A stretch of 64,000 nucleotides of DNA from Trichostrongylus colubriformis (GCA_963978905.1 OZ022256.1:42208001-42272000); one strand, 5' to 3'; counted from the first letter of the stretch, positions 36,401 through 48,489 are shown. Notes: generated from the sequence alone by a model not told the origin. A program made the numbers and translations.

Positions 36401-39400
36401 TTGTTCACTTGCTGCGCATCTGATTCCTACACATTGATGGTAGATCCATATCCCGATTATCGATGTTTGTCGTTTTCGTAAACATGCCTCTTTATTTGGA
36501 ATTTTACATAGTCTAGCGATCGATACCCAGTGTTGCTGCCAGTACCGCATTAGAAAATGATTCCGAGTGAACCGCTTGCTTTGCTATCATAATTGTATCA
36601 TGATTATCAGTGTAGATCGCAGTGTCAAGAGAAATGCACCATTTTTTGGAACGCTAACAATTCAGCGGTCGATACATCGGCCAATGATATCAGAACATGA
36701 ACAAGATGTGTTCACCCAGTGGCACTGAGCATCAGACGCTTAAATGAGCAGCGAATGTGAACATTCGACTGCTAGCCGCAAAAGCGAATTGGCCTTGGTA
36801 ACATATCCCTTCCCATGCTCGTAATCGAATCTTAGCAACCATTATCAGTTTGGATCACCTACCATTAATGTCCCTGACCCACCCTGCTGAACACCTATGA
36901 GTGTCAGCGTTCTTGGATCAACGCGAAAAGCGAAACGGATTTGGCGACATTCGTCTTCCGAGGCTCCTTATCAGCCCTTATCAATTGCTGTCACTTTCGG
37001 TCCACCACCGCTAGGGTCCCTTTACCACCCCTCGCTGAAATTCAGGTCCCAGCTTTACTGCGACGCGAGATATGAATTTCGTGACAGACAGACGGACAAA
37101 CACACACAGACATACTAAGCGGATTATATGTAGTAGGATGCTCCGTATGGCTGTACATCCCTCCGTCCGTCTGTCACGAAATTGGTATGTATTACTCGAA
37201 AAATGTCCCTATCCCTACTGTACACAAAACGCTTCGTCGGTCCGTTTTTACGTCCGTCCATCCCTCCGTCCCTTTGTCCGTTCCTTCCTGTGTCCCGAAA
37301 TTAGGTATATATCAGGTAATAGCGACCTGTGGAGATGGGGACAAGTGTGGTATGGGTAGAGCATGAGGCATAAGTAAAGGCCACACATGCACCGTGCGAA
37401 GCTCCACCCACGGTGGGCGGGGCGTGCACTGGAGTGTTCTATTTTCAAACCGAAATTGGGTTCTAATATGACTTATATGTGGGGGAAAGGTGGACTCAGT
37501 GGCGAGTTCTGAAAGTCATGAAGGAGGCCTGGGCACAGTGGGCGCGACATTCGTGGTGGTGGGCGGAACCCGGGCGTCGCATGAAGACAACCTGTGGAAA
37601 TGGGGACAAGTTTGGGATGGGTAGGGCACGGGACAAGAATTAAAAAGCGTACATAGGCCAAGTTCAGCTGCGCTCCGCGGTGGGCGGGCGCAGTAGTGTG
37701 CGCTAACCCATCTGGTGAGGGATATATTTCTCGAATTGGAAAGCTTCGTAGCGGACATTTTGAGCTCAGTACAGGGAGGTATGCGAAGGGCGCCCATTTC
37801 TTTCTCTCATTTATTGGGGTGTGTACTCTGTCAGGATTTCGCGCGGCGCCCAGCTGCGAGTTGACTACCATTGGGAGGAATCGCCTGTAATTGCGTAAAA
37901 AGGTGGCTACCGTATCGAGGCCTACTTTTATTCATTTCGCCGCTATACTGTGCTTAATTATTTTCATTTCAATGGAGAGGATTTAGTTGATATAATATTT
38001 ATTTATTTATTTATTTATTTATTTATATACACACAGAGGTGTGCCAGAAAATTAGAGAAACAGAACAATAGACCAAAGAGGAAACAAACACGCAATACAA
38101 AAAGAAAGAAAGAAAAGGGAATCAATCGACAGTTAAAGAAAATCAAAAGGGGTCGATAGGTCTGGGTGTGTACCTGCGCCAAAAGATTTGTTACCGTTTC
38201 ACCATGTGATAGTGCGAGAAGGTTGTTTTCCCCGTGGGTAGATGAAGGAGTCCCCCGCGAGATCCTGGTCCCCAGTTCAGAACGCAGAGAGACGACAATA
38301 CTGGGGCTTGCTAGCAACTTAACCTGTTACGAACGAATTCGTCCAGGACCCCAGGCGAACAAACTAGGGGGGACCTCAAGCGAGGGGTTCATCAAACCGG
38401 AAGTTCCTCAAACAACTAGAGCACATAACACAAGTCCACGGTTATCAGTAACTGAACAGCCATCCCATCACTCTCATGTTACTATGTAATAAGACGCCCA
38501 TCGACTACGGAAGATTACAATTTGCAAATAACAAACAAGAAAGAGAAGAAAAAGGGGATATATCCGTCTTACCCAATAGGAAGCTCTGAAAAAACTCTAT
38601 CTTAGCGCATTTATCATGCACTAGTGAGCCCAATAGGAATTCAGAAGACCCAAGATTAGCATAGGAAATACAAAAAAAGAGCATGACAAAAGGTAGCAGC
38701 GACAAACAGGCGAAGAAGAGCAGACATCATGGATGGAGAGTCCATGCAGTGCAGTGGTTCCACTCTAGACTTACTGACCAGGGAATAATAATGCTGAAAG
38801 ATAACCTGTTATAAGTACTCCGGTATTCTCAGGATGCGCAAGAGGTCAAGCTTTTGAAGCCTGTTTTTGAATGTCTTACTGTCAGGTGATTGGAGAACAT
38901 GAAATGGCAATAGCTCGAACCACCTTGCGCACCGATTAAAGATAATGTTGAATAATAAGGAATGAATATAAAGATATAATATAATAATATAAATATACTA
39001 CAAAGCTATAAAATTTGGCACTTCCATTCTCAAAACTGTGGGCACGGATTGAGTGACTTCAAAATCTGGAGACCTCGAGATGTCAACTAGCCATGTGTTC
39101 CATCCACTCATAGTACTGATAGAACCTGTGTAGCCTCAGAAGTAATGGAAAAACTTTGCCAGTGTGCGCGATACCGATGTGCATATCCATCTGATGCCCA
39201 AGAATTGGATATGGGAGTTGGTGCTGCATAAGGCCCCATTCATACTTTGCGCATCAGTGCCGGCTATGGTGCGCAAGTATGTACTTACCGGCAATACACG
39301 CGGGCTTCAGTGTGTTTGAACAAGTTCGTAGCTTCAGCAAATTTTTATCTATGTTTGTGCTGGAAAGTATTTGCATTGTATTGTGATGCATAGTGCATTG

Positions 39401-39758
39401 CAGTGTGCTCGAAACTGATTCAGTTTTCATATTTCCAATTTAAATCTAAAAGGTAGAAATATAGGGTTCTTATGCATATGCGATATATGTATTCGTGAAA
39501 CATCCGTTTACATTCGCCAATCCCTCATCAGTTGGTTCGTATTTCATGCAAGTTGCTGCTTTTTGATTTTTTCAATTACCTAGTGGGAACCTGGTCACAT
39601 GTAAACCATGAATAATATTGTGATTTTTACACCCGATGTTGTTGCATTGAAAGATATGGCTTTTCCAGAGTCCGATGCCAATACCCGCGTCATCTGGAGA
39701 TGATGAGGATTGGAATGCCCCGAGAAAAAGGCGGAGGACGAGAAAGCGGAAGTTATAA
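30469..39758 (+). CDS. sgf11: SGF11/ATXN7L3 orthologue, SAGA deubiquitinase-module adaptor
   Basis: Seven exons in consistent phase: 30469-30544 (ATG), 31849-31977, 32472-32608, 32681-32740, 34141-34244, 34321-34390, 39669-39758 (TAA); 221 residues. Residues about 69-92 (LVRELSDYLL, DCIFDVHRE) match the helix by which SGF11 docks in the USP22/Ubp8 module. The SGF11 zinc finger follows: Cys139, Cys142, His154, Cys158 (CRVCG, HIINC), then SSSRVAAKKIA, which parallels the NSSRIA segment of animal ATXN7L3. The C-terminus is acidic then Lys/Arg-rich (KRRRTRKRKL), probably nuclear and nucleosome-contacting. Known role of the family: activates histone H2B deubiquitination. The N-terminal extension of about 68 residues is Ser/Arg-rich. 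The acceptor at 30445, just before the ATG, could serve cis- or trans-splicing. The 5.3-kb last intron is full of repeats, and extra exons there cannot be excluded. Confidence 0.88.
31733..31842 (+). repeat. 55-bp tandem duplication in intron
   Basis: A 55-bp sequence containing GAACACATTATTGATGTTTG is present twice in tandem, directly upstream of the acceptor of the second exon of the SGF11-like gene. The second copy ends at the polypyrimidine/acceptor region. Confidence 0.9.
33881..33970. repeat. 90-bp palindromic hairpin
   Basis: Arms GGAATAATGGAGTGAATAAC... and its near reverse complement meet at CTA around 33926, with three or four mismatches. It lies in an intron of the SGF11-like gene. 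It is probably a foldback MITE; no clear target duplication was seen. Confidence 0.8.
35506..35961 (+). repeat. MITE family C copy
   Basis: Ends are TTAAAGGAACCGGAAGGG and CCCTTCCGGTGTCTTTAA. The interior (AAGAGGAAGATGCAAAGAAA, GGCACCATGCCAAGGCGTCA) matches 41957-42416 and, reversed, 53124-53588. A minus-strand frame with ATPLRCES/YTPQRRAF recurs in all three copies but is broken differently in each, so it is probably not a functional protein. Located in the last intron of the SGF11-like gene. Confidence 0.85.
36090..37140 (-). repeat. element L, inverted short copy
   Basis: Reverse-complement match to 26925-29550: the (TG)n head lies at 37085-37120, about two 147-bp units at 36840-37000, the CATTAGAAAATGATTCCGAG segment at 36548-36567, and the terminal inverted pair at 36092-36349. 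It sits in the last intron of the SGF11-like gene, opposite to the gene. Confidence 0.75.
37141..37720. repeat. duplicated blocks adjoining element L
   Basis: ACCTGTGGAGATGGGGACAA (37327) and ACCTGTGGAAATGGGGACAA (37591) begin two related blocks about 264 bp apart. Each contains a GGGTAGGGCACGGGA/GGTGGGCGGG-like motif. The second ends with CAGTAGTGTGCGC, the element L end motif. A further CCGTCTGTCACGAAATT lies at 37170. Confidence 0.6.
37999..38960 (-). mobile_element. non-LTR retrotransposon 3' end (CR1-like), degenerate
   Basis: On the minus strand, RWFELLPFHVLQSPDSKTFK and NRLQKLDLLRIL resemble the C-terminal tail of CR1-type reverse transcriptases (usual pattern: W-x2-LP-x4-SS-x2-FK-x2-LD). 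About 900 bp of untranslated sequence follows, ending in an (AAAT)n tract (37999-38032 as TTTA on plus). Such simple-repeat tails are typical of CR1/L2 elements. It is 5'-truncated and inserted in the last intron of the SGF11-like gene. The clade call is tentative. Confidence 0.5.
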
Positions 39759-39759
39759 A

Positions 39760-41950
39760 GCTGTTCAGAATATTATTTAATGACTTAGTTCTAATTATGT
39801 TTGCAACGTGTCCATCTTTCCATCACGATTGCCCAAATTCACATGTTACCTTACGTGTACTATTTCAAATATGAGCATCTTTGTTTTTACTCACGTGTGA
39901 CGTCATGATGCGAGGCTGTGTTCGCGGCATGATGTGTGTCTGTCTTTCTACGCTATCGCGTTAAGTCTCTTCTCGAACGCCGTGCTTCTTTCCTATTTCT
40001 ATTTTACTATAGGAATCGTTTTCGTTTCAGTATCTAATATTTATGTCGCCTAACGCAGCCTAATGCTCTTACCTACGGGTGGATAGGTCTATCCTATTGC
40101 TTTGAGAGAAATTTTCCTATATGTCCTCGTTTCTGTTCTCGACTCAGGTGCTGTCGTAAATTGTGATGAATCAGGATTATTAAAAGGTATATCTGATGTG
40201 CACATGTTAAGGAAACGGATCTTATGATTTGTGAATTTGTTTCAGCGTGACTTTATAGCACTGGCAACTGTTACAAGCTAGGAACAGCGATGGCAGTGAA
40301 TGAGCTAGATGCTCCACCTTGCTCGATATCGGCGACTTCATTCTATGGATATGGATGGATGTGCGACAGGACTGTCTAACGGCCACACGATTTGTGGTGT
40401 GGCACCACGCGCGAAAGACCCTTTGCTTACCTTTGTAGGCTGGCCGCGCGTTGAAGGATACGACCGCCGCTCCTTCGAGTGACCTCAAATAGCCTTTCAT
40501 ACTACACGCATCGACGCCGGCACCGGGAGCGACGGTGTCAAAACCATGTGCCGCCTCAATCACAGCGGCGCTCTGGTGGCGCGCCTCGTTTGCAAAACGC
40601 TTGACCCAACCGCACTACAGCATGATGATTGTGGTGTGGTCCCACGAAATCAAATTGGAATCTCGGCATATGTGGCACTTTGTCAAGACTTCAATTGTGG
40701 CTCTCGCCACGATCATCACACTGCAGTGTGATTTTAGTGTGATTTGGTTGAAAATTTTGCAAACGGAGCGCGTCACCGATGTGCCGCCGTGGTTGGCGAT
40801 GGGCACAGACATTGACGCCGTAGCTGACGGTTCCGGTGTCGGTGCGCAAAGTACGAACACGGTCTAACTTTGCTGATCAGACTTGACGTCCATGCAGATG
40901 TGGGCTATAAAATGCTTTTGACAGCTCCTCAAAGATAGATTGCTTGGCGTAGAGCAATTTTGTGGATTATACGAGGCCTGCCCTATACTTTGCGGCACCA
41001 ACGTCGAGGCGGCAGTCGACGCCAGCACTACTGCGACGAGCTCCATGAATAGCGCTCACCTAACCATCATAGTATGATGAGAGTAGCAAAAGCCGACGCG
41101 AATCCGTGGCGAGATTCGCATCTTGGGATAGTTCCTAACTGTAACAAGATTTGCGCGTGCTCTCGCAGAGATCAAAATGCTATAGTATCGTTCGATCGAG
41201 CACTATACCGAGTAGCAACAAAGTCGGCGTTACGGTCAGCGGGTACCGCCATCGAGGCCCGTGTCGCAAAGTTTGAAAGCGACCGATTATACTTTGCTCT
41301 ATTAAAGCAGTTAATCCCGCTGCGATTGTGGTGCTATGGGTACCGTGAATTTCGTTAGAGAACTCCCCTAGAGCAGCCAGCTTGTTATCGCTTTTTCGTT
41401 ACTATGGGCAACAGTTCGCTACTAGCCATAAACAGATACGACCATGGAATGTGACGAGCCACAGGTAACATTAGTGCTGCAATAGCTCAGGGCACCGTCT
41501 CGAGTGCTTCAGGTTTGGAGATACCAGCCTGCACAGCTGAGATCGATCTGAACGGCTAATGGAGTCGGAGAATGAAAAGCCATTTGGGTGGCTTTAGAAA
41601 AAAGAAAAAACCCCAAAGGTAGCATTTGGGAAATGGAGCAAACGCACGCTTGCAGCCATTCGTCTACAATACCGCTCACACGGTCGCACCCTCATAACAT
41701 TTTTCAAAGTAGCTTTAATGGGAAGATGAAAATATCGGAAGCACTGAAAAAACATTAACCTATCCCTGTAAGTGCCAAACCATGAGCGTCTCTGCACCCC
41801 ATTTCTCATGAATTCATCTTCTCGCCCCTTTATTCAGTCTGGCCTTCAATGTCCTAATTTGATCGATTCAACCAACTGAATAGGGCCTGCTTTTCATGGT
41901 GTTCCGTTATTTTGTGTTCGCACTTCACATTCCCTATACTGTCCCGCATT
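39760..41950. other. no gene recognised; repeat-like frame near 40.2-40.9 kb
   Basis: A 113-codon minus-strand frame (40222-40563; SLEGAAVVSFNARPAYKGKQ) and an overlapping plus-strand frame occur here without splice sites or domains. The text resembles peptides I associate with dispersed hookworm repeats rather than real proteins. GCAAAGTACGAACACGGTCT at 40846 resembles the end of MITE family D. Confidence 0.35.
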
Positions 41951-41956
41951 TTATGC

Positions 41957-42416
41957 TTAAAGGAACCGGAAGGAGTCCGAAACAAGAGGAAGATGCAAAG
42001 AAATGAGCATTTTGTAACGAACACTCAAGGTTAGAAGCGATGATCGGCGAAAAAACCCGGACTCAAAAGCGCGACGCTGCGGTGTGTATCCGCATCCCAT
42101 TCGCATCAGCGCATCCACTCCGAGTTGGCCGCTGTGGGAGACGGGCCACAGAACAACCTCACTTGTGGCACCTGACTCCCAGCGCAGTGGTGTGGTCATT
42201 CCCAACTATATTAACATTCATGTAAGAACATCTAGAAACAATATAAGAAAGAACAAAGTAAAAAGTAAAGGGAAGAAACAAATTTATAATAAAAACGTCT
42301 CCTTTTGGCACCATGCCAAGGCGTCAAATTGGCGAGTTTGTCCAATGGTGGCCATTTAAACTCGTCCATACGTATGCTCTCCGAGAGCCAAAATTACCCC
42401 CTTCCGGTGTCTTTGA
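41957..42416 (+). repeat. MITE family C copy
   Basis: The left end is TTAAAGGAACCGGAAGGAGT and the right end CCCTTCCGGTGTCTTTGAAG (terminal TTAA decayed). The interior is closely matched to 35506-35961, including the long A-rich stretch after TCTAGAAACAATATAAGAAA. Confidence 0.85.
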
Positions 42417-42557
42417 AGCATCCTATGGTGGTTTGCGTAGCATAAAGACGTTATTTGCCATTTCACCTACACGCAACACAGACTGAAATCTGGACTACGC
42501 ATGGAACAACTCCTACAGTGTAGCATAGATGGTCATAACTGAAAATGCGCAATGTTA

Positions 42558-42694
42558 GGCCGCGTTCATGCTTGGCTGTACCGGCGTCCTGTGCTACCTT
42601 GTCTCGTTGCCTGCGTCGTAACTGCACCTCCCCCGTGCCACTATATCTGACCGACAGTATTGCATCTACGCCCTGCCTGCTAAGATATGAACGC
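42558..42694. repeat. MITE family D copy
   Basis: The left end is AGGCCGCGTTCATGCTTGGC and the right end ATATGAACGCGAC (inverted). The interior GCACCTCCCCCGTGCCACT matches 51749-51931 in reverse orientation. Confidence 0.65.
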
Positions 42695-42810
42695 GACGCT
42701 CCAAAATGAAATGGCACTTTTACACAAAGGCAATAGCTACACAGAAGCGCCTCGTCGTGCACTGCTTCCTGCTTTTCGAAAGAGAAAAGCTGCTGGGGAA
42801 ACCGACAAAT

Positions 42811-43321
42811 TTAAAGGCACATTCCAGGATCAGGGAAACATTGCAGCCCTTTCACTGCGGTCTAATAGTTCCCCAAGCGGGCATGGAAGTTGTGCACATA
42901 TCGAAGCGTGATGATGAGCCAGCGCGCGGAGCGTTTGAGCCTCCTCAGCCGCACCCGGAGCTCAGGCCCGCCCACCCCAGACGTGTTTGTTGGCAATGAC
43001 AGTGGCAACGGTGGCAACAACGGGGAAAAGAGGCAACGATTTGTGTGATAATGTAAGATAGGGATGAGATGCTAGTGATAAAGGAGACGTTGACATGAGG
43101 AAACAGGTGATATCCCAGAGTTTCCCATGACACCATTCAGCGAGAACTGATTCGAAGGCTCGTTTTCACGCGGTAATCTCGTCCAAGGCCAGATCTCAGG
43201 AGGCTTTATTTTTGCTTTTTGTGAGCTTTCCGGACTTTCCCTTGTCGGCGCATTCCACAGCACCTTTAACTTCATAATAGTTCTTCAACCCACTCAAGGT
43301 AATCCTGGAATGTGCCTTTAA
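42811..43321. repeat. MITE family B-related copy
   Basis: Perfect ends TTAAAGGCACATTCCAGGAT and ATCCTGGAATGTGCCTTTAA. The interior (GGAAACAGGTGATATCCC, AAGAGGCAACGATTTGTG) resembles 46934-47420. A minus-strand frame (GYHLFPHVNVSFITSISSLS) is similar in that copy, reflecting shared ancestry rather than clear coding. Confidence 0.8.
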
Positions 43322-44239
43322 TCTTCCATGCAGACGAGACAGACGACCATTGCATCATGGTTCATTTTTTACTTATTTTGTGTCATTGTCACTACGTGTG
43401 TATGACAGTTTTGCCTATGGTATTTCCTTGAACTTTACAACTGCTTGCACGAATCCAGCTTTTGTCATATTTCACTCCCGTTGCTTCATATTGTTCAGTG
43501 ATTTCGGAGTCTCGCTCCAAGTGAACACGTGATCTCCTTGATCTTCTTACACGCTTGCCATTTGGAATTCGAAAGACCTATAGCGATCCATAGGGGAAAA
43601 TTTGGTCAGCAACCACAAAGAGCGGGACGGCTGTGTGAATTTCCTCCATTTCGAAATATACGTAGTTAATATAACATGTGCAGTCTGAATTTGCTGTGTG
43701 ATCGAGTCGTGCACTAATAGCAATCATGCTGAAAATGGTTTTCACCAACAAGCAAGCTTTATTCCGTTCGAAAGAGGTACATGGATACAAGAACACAATG
43801 ATTTTTTTTCGAATGCCAGGGTTACATTTCAAAAGAAACTCTTAAACAGAATCATGTTAGACAGAATAGAATTGACGGCGGCGGAATCAGCGCTTCAAGC
43901 AATTGTGCTCATTGTTGTTGCTGTTGTATTCGTTCTGAAAGTAACATGCAACAAAATTATTTTGACATCACACTCCTTAAAGTTCATAGTCCGGAAGGAA
44001 ACAGAAGCAAATAGGGAGGATATTTTTGATTTTTTGAATCAAATATATGAAATTAATAGGAATAGAAATATAAAATATATAATATTGTAAAATCAAAAAT
44101 ATCAAAATCAGTACTAAAGCTTTCAGCCTCACGGTTCGATGCCGATATTGGCCATCCTGCTCAACACTTTATACGTGCGAGTGCTGATAAGCTATGGTAA
44201 ATATACCATTCAGAAGCTGAGGCATTCGGAAGTTAGCTG
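43322..44239. other. no gene recognised
   Basis: A 130-codon plus-strand frame (43698-44090) contains one hydrophobic stretch (AIVLIVVAVVFVLK) but is AT-rich downstream and has no supported splice sites or recognisable domain. A single-pass membrane peptide cannot be excluded. Confidence 0.3.
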
Positions 44240-44783
44240 AGCACAGTGTTAGGGGTAATGTGGGTGATAAAAAATCCCAAAAGGAGTTACTTAGTGAAAA
44301 ACTACTGGTCTAAAAGGCCTATGCATAGTGAAATCCCTCGCGGAAGGAGCCCCTTGAGCTGTGGCGGAGGCGGCCTCGTCATGACAAGCCGCCTTGGATC
44401 AGGACAGCCCGCCTCAAGGCGGCGTGATTAGTGGTTAGTCACGGTGAGGTTAGTCAAGGAGATCAGCAGGACTGAAAGTATCGCAGCGCGCTTTCTCCCT
44501 TTTAGCTTGGAGCTCACCACATAGAAATAGATGCTGTCGCACTTCCGAACATCCCTTCATGTTCACGTCTTGGTAATGCCAATGGAAAACCTACGCGAAC
44601 TACCCGCTTCTTGACGGAAAGGTCGTCCGCGCATAGAACCAACGGTGGGAAGGGGTCCTATTTCTCGGGTTTTTGGCCATTTCCATCCGTTTTTTCTCCA
44701 CTGTCCTGTTACTAGGTATCTCGGCTTTCATATTCACTACTTCTTTTACTTTTCGTCCGAATTTCAGCTAATGCTGCCTTTAA
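44240..44783 (-). repeat. MITE family A copy
   Basis: Reverse-orientation match to 2747-3303: the right end is CTAATGCTGCCTTTAA and the left end GTGTTAGGGGTAATG. Both copies share the stretch around ACCAACGGTGGGAAGGGGTC. Confidence 0.8.
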
Positions 44784-45989
44784 CAAATAGGAAGGAATTA
44801 TACACCATTTTTTGTGAATGGTTCCATTTGGAGTGTGCTATACACAGTGCATAATACAACTACATACAGTTCGGCCAAAAAGATGTATATGTGGTTTCTG
44901 AATTTTGACCGTGATTCCGCTTCAACCTGACTAATGCGTGAAATCGAAACGCAGTTGTGCCTTTCATCAGAAATGCTTTGTTGTCAAAGTTGGTAAAAAT
45001 GCAAATGCTTCAGACTTTCGTTCTTGACTGATAGGGACATTCTTGGCAAAGGCTTTCGCTTAGCCATAACTGGCGCAAATGCTTTCGACTGTATAGCGAT
45101 GCACCGCTTTGTTCTCCTTACACTTCCAAGTCTCTTTGGAAATTCTCCTCTCATAAAAGGCATATTTCGGCTGAAATACCACGGCGAGTACATATGGTGA
45201 TGAAAATTCATGAGGACGAATAAAGCGAGAAACCCTAGGGGCCGGCTACTAAGAGTGGACCTACTGGCAACTTTCGCAGCAGTCTAGGATTTTCTAGTTG
45301 GCTGTGAAAGAGTTTTCCAAACGCTGAAGGTCCAGGAGAGACTCCCCCCATGAAGAGACTAAACGAATCCCTCGCAGCATCTCATCGGTAGGCAGAAACA
45401 AAAGTAATCGCTTGCCGCGTGGTGACCTTGCCACATGTGACGATCATCAGAAGGGTGCTTCATGGCCGGAGCAACTAACTACTTGTTTTCAATGTTAGCG
45501 TCGTGTGAGTAAGGCAGAACTGAAATGAGGCTCTCTGTAAGAGCGCATTTTGAAATCACCGGGTGAGCGCGTGAAAAGCATAGCTGGATATTCTCGCAAA
45601 TCTGGTAGACAAGGAAACATTATAACTAGATAGTAAAGGACCTTTTGTATGAAAGGATAAACTTCCGTTCTTAGGGTAGAGCAGGTCGTCGTAAGAGCCT
45701 ACACCCACGACGAAAGGAAGATGCTCAGTCAAAGGGGCTCGAGGTATCATATACGAGGACTCATACAGATATGTAGGTTCTCTAGGACGCTAAGAATTTA
45801 ACGCATAGAATGCCATGCTTTCGACTTTGTATTAAATCAGGACAAGGCCTCAAAGTAGTGCTCTGTCTTGCAAAATCGATTCGCCGAAGCAGGTGCGTTT
45901 ACAGAAGTGGCCAAGCTAGTCGTCTGACCTTAGTCACTAAGCCACTAAGGGGCACGTGTCCTGGAGAAATTTTTCAAGCCGTGGGCCGA

Positions 45990-46370
45990 TTCCCATAGCT
46001 ACTGCTGCTTTGAACAAGGTTCTGCTCCAGCGCACAAAACGGAGGTGGTCCAGGACTAGTGAGCCGAGCAACTACCTAACTTCAACACACACGACAAATG
46101 GCCATCCGGTTCTCTTGATCTTAACCCGATGAATAATTCTGTGTGCGCGATCCCAAAGGGAAGGATTGCTTCACCAGACGCTCAATTTGGATTCTTTTAA
46201 AAGAGCTCTTTTAAAATCCCGGGACGTAATTGATGAACCATACTTACGTGCCACATGCGAAGCGTTTGTCGAACATCTGAACGACTGTGAGGAGGCTAAA
46301 GGGATCATTGTGAAAACTGTTGGCATGCTTTGGATTGTCATGTTTGCAGTAGGTAATTTTTGTAGTTAGA
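45990..46370 (+). pseudogene. Tc1-like transposase C-terminal remnant
   Basis: Fragments in shifting frames read GSAPAHKTEVVQD and WPSGSPDLNPM (the QDxAPxH and SPDLNPxE-region motifs of Tc1-type transposases), then LDSFKRALLKSRDVIDEPYL and ATCEAFVEHLND, the C-terminal tail. Stops (after VVQD) and frame changes show it is dead. Inverted repeats were not located. TACAGTTCGGCCAAAAAGAT at 44869 resembles a Tc1-type terminus but its partner was not found. Confidence 0.7.
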
Positions 46371-46852
46371 ATTGATCTGCGAAGTTTGATTTCAAAATGC
46401 CATTGAATTTTTAGTGCATGTGTAATTTTGCCGCACCCTGGTAATACATGGCAGCAGCATACCGACTGGTTGATGGGCGAAAATATTTATGCCGCACACT
46501 GACAACAGCTACTGGCCTCATATGGTGAGAGATCTAGTTGTCGCTATTTTACCGCTCATAGCTTCCTTCTTTTTTTTTTGCTGTCAGAATAAGTACTGGC
46601 AAACTTTAGGAATTGTATGATTTCTCTTTCACGTGTAATATCAGCTATTTTTTTTCGTACTGCCATTTAATTTGTATCGTGAAAAACTAATGAAAAGGAA
46701 TCGATAGAGATTGACTGACATGGAAATTCTGAGCCGTTTCCAAGGCTGTGAAATTGTTAGAAGTGGTTGGTCTACCAAAAAATAACACTTTTTGAGAACT
46801 GCGATTTTTTCGCTGTAGGTGCCATTTGGGCCCAGGGTCAAGCGTTCAGCTG

Positions 46853-46915
46853 AGGAAAATTTTCAAAAAATACGACCCCCCTCCAAAAAGGGGCCCCAAT
46901 ACGACCCCTCTCTCT
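46853..46915. repeat. short dispersed TACGACCCC repeat
   Basis: GAGGAAAATTTTCAAAAAAT and two TACGACCCC boxes, as at 26457-26530. Lies 20 bp left of a family B MITE. Confidence 0.55.
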
Positions 46916-46933
46916 CTGCACAAAAACCATCAA

Positions 46934-47420
46934 TTAAAGGCACACCACGCGATAATCACATTAGTGTCTTACTTTCTTGGCGGAAGTAGGTCCTTAGATA
47001 GGTGGCCAGGTTGCACCCGTTGCGCTCTGTAGTGCATCCTCGCGGCGATAATCGCGCTCAACCCGAGCCGAGTTGAGCCCATCGAGCCGAATCACTCCTG
47101 GCCTTAGACGAACAAATTTCCAACGTGGCTCTTACGTGGAGAAGGAAACTTGCGATAAGACAAGATAAGGCGGCGATATCAATAGCGAAGGCAGCTTCAA
47201 CAGGGGAGAACAGGTGATACCGTAGCATTTTGCGCGATACCATCGGGCAAAAGCTCTTCTACAGTCTCCAATACTAGTACGGGGACTGAATACAGGGGGT
47301 TCTATTTTTGGTGGATGTGAAGGGATTTAGTTCATTTTTCTTCACTGGTGGATGAAGCAGGGCCTTTACGTCCAGTAATACGCGCGATAACTCTCACAAT
47401 TTATCGCGTGGTGTGCCTTT
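46934..47420. repeat. MITE family B copy
   Basis: Ends TTAAAGGCACACCACGCGAT and ATCGCGTGGTGTGCCTTT. The interior shares AGTAGGTCCTTAGATA with the 4449 copy and the ACAGGTGATACC region with 42811-43321. Non-coding. Confidence 0.85.
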
Positions 47421-48489
47421 GAGCATTTGTCAATTTTTCAAATGCTCCACACCAATATAGAACTAAATGGACACAAAACCCGAAAAATATGTGATACAGG
47501 TGGAATTCCCCGTACTATACACTCAATATATAATCTATGAATCCTAGATTCCAGATCGCATCACGTTTCTACCTCATAATCGAACAATTTCAAACAATAA
47601 TTCAGAATACTCTACACATCTAGAGAAGTTTAGGATCTTATGTCAGGCGACGGCTGCGACGCGGTGATCACGATGGAGCGCGGTATCTTCCCCATACTAA
47701 ATTCCCACATTTCGGAAATAGTTCAAACTTTACCTAGAGCCCATCTTTCGAACAGCTGTAAACTGTTTTCCCAACAACTCCCTTAGACCTATCCATTGCC
47801 CGTCTGCTTTCCCCAATGGTTGCTTAGTTCTCGATATGGGTTTCCAGATGAGGATTTGATGAGGAAAAGTTCGAAGTGTTTCACGGGAATGGCCATAACT
47901 TCCTTCAAACTTAACCATATGAGTTCGTTTTGGTGAAGCAGGGTCTGCTAGGTTGTCGCTTTCGAATGACTACCTGAACTGTGTGATATCTCTACACCAA
48001 AGGAAGAAATCTTCAGAAAAGCCAGTTGAGGAAAGCTATTCCCAAGATTCTTCAGAAAAATTGATTTATTGTTACTGAAATTTCTCTAATATGCATCCTT
48101 CGCTCTGGAAGGCCTAGTGGGAGAGCAAAAAGCGTCGGTCAACTTCTCTCTGGGATGCGCCATGCATGAGGATTTCATACACATTCTCAATGAATACAAA
48201 CGTTTTTGCGGTTTGTATAGTGGCTGCTAACACGGATTACGTACTTGCAATCGTAGTAATATATGAAGAAAGTCTATATCAGCTATTCCGGTTTCATCCC
48301 AATGTTTTTGCAGTGTCCATCCACGGAGGTACTTGTTGATAGATATCGCTTTCCACGGTTAATCGGTGAATTTCGTGAATTTCGGAGGTGTCTCTGTACG
48401 TTGTTTCGGTGTCAGCAGACCAACGAAAGGTCTATTGGCGTTGACCGGTTTCGTTGCAGATCGCGCCATGCATGACGTTTCCATGGTGA
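47421..48489. other. no gene recognised
   Basis: Short frames only. No splice-supported exon and no repeat shared with other parts of the window was noticed. Confidence 0.5.

Noticed and set aside
42945..47243. Two similar minus-strand peptides (GYHLFPHVN and RYHLFSPVE types)
   Set aside because: Both are in the same position of family B-type MITEs. Shared ancestry of non-coding DNA is sufficient.
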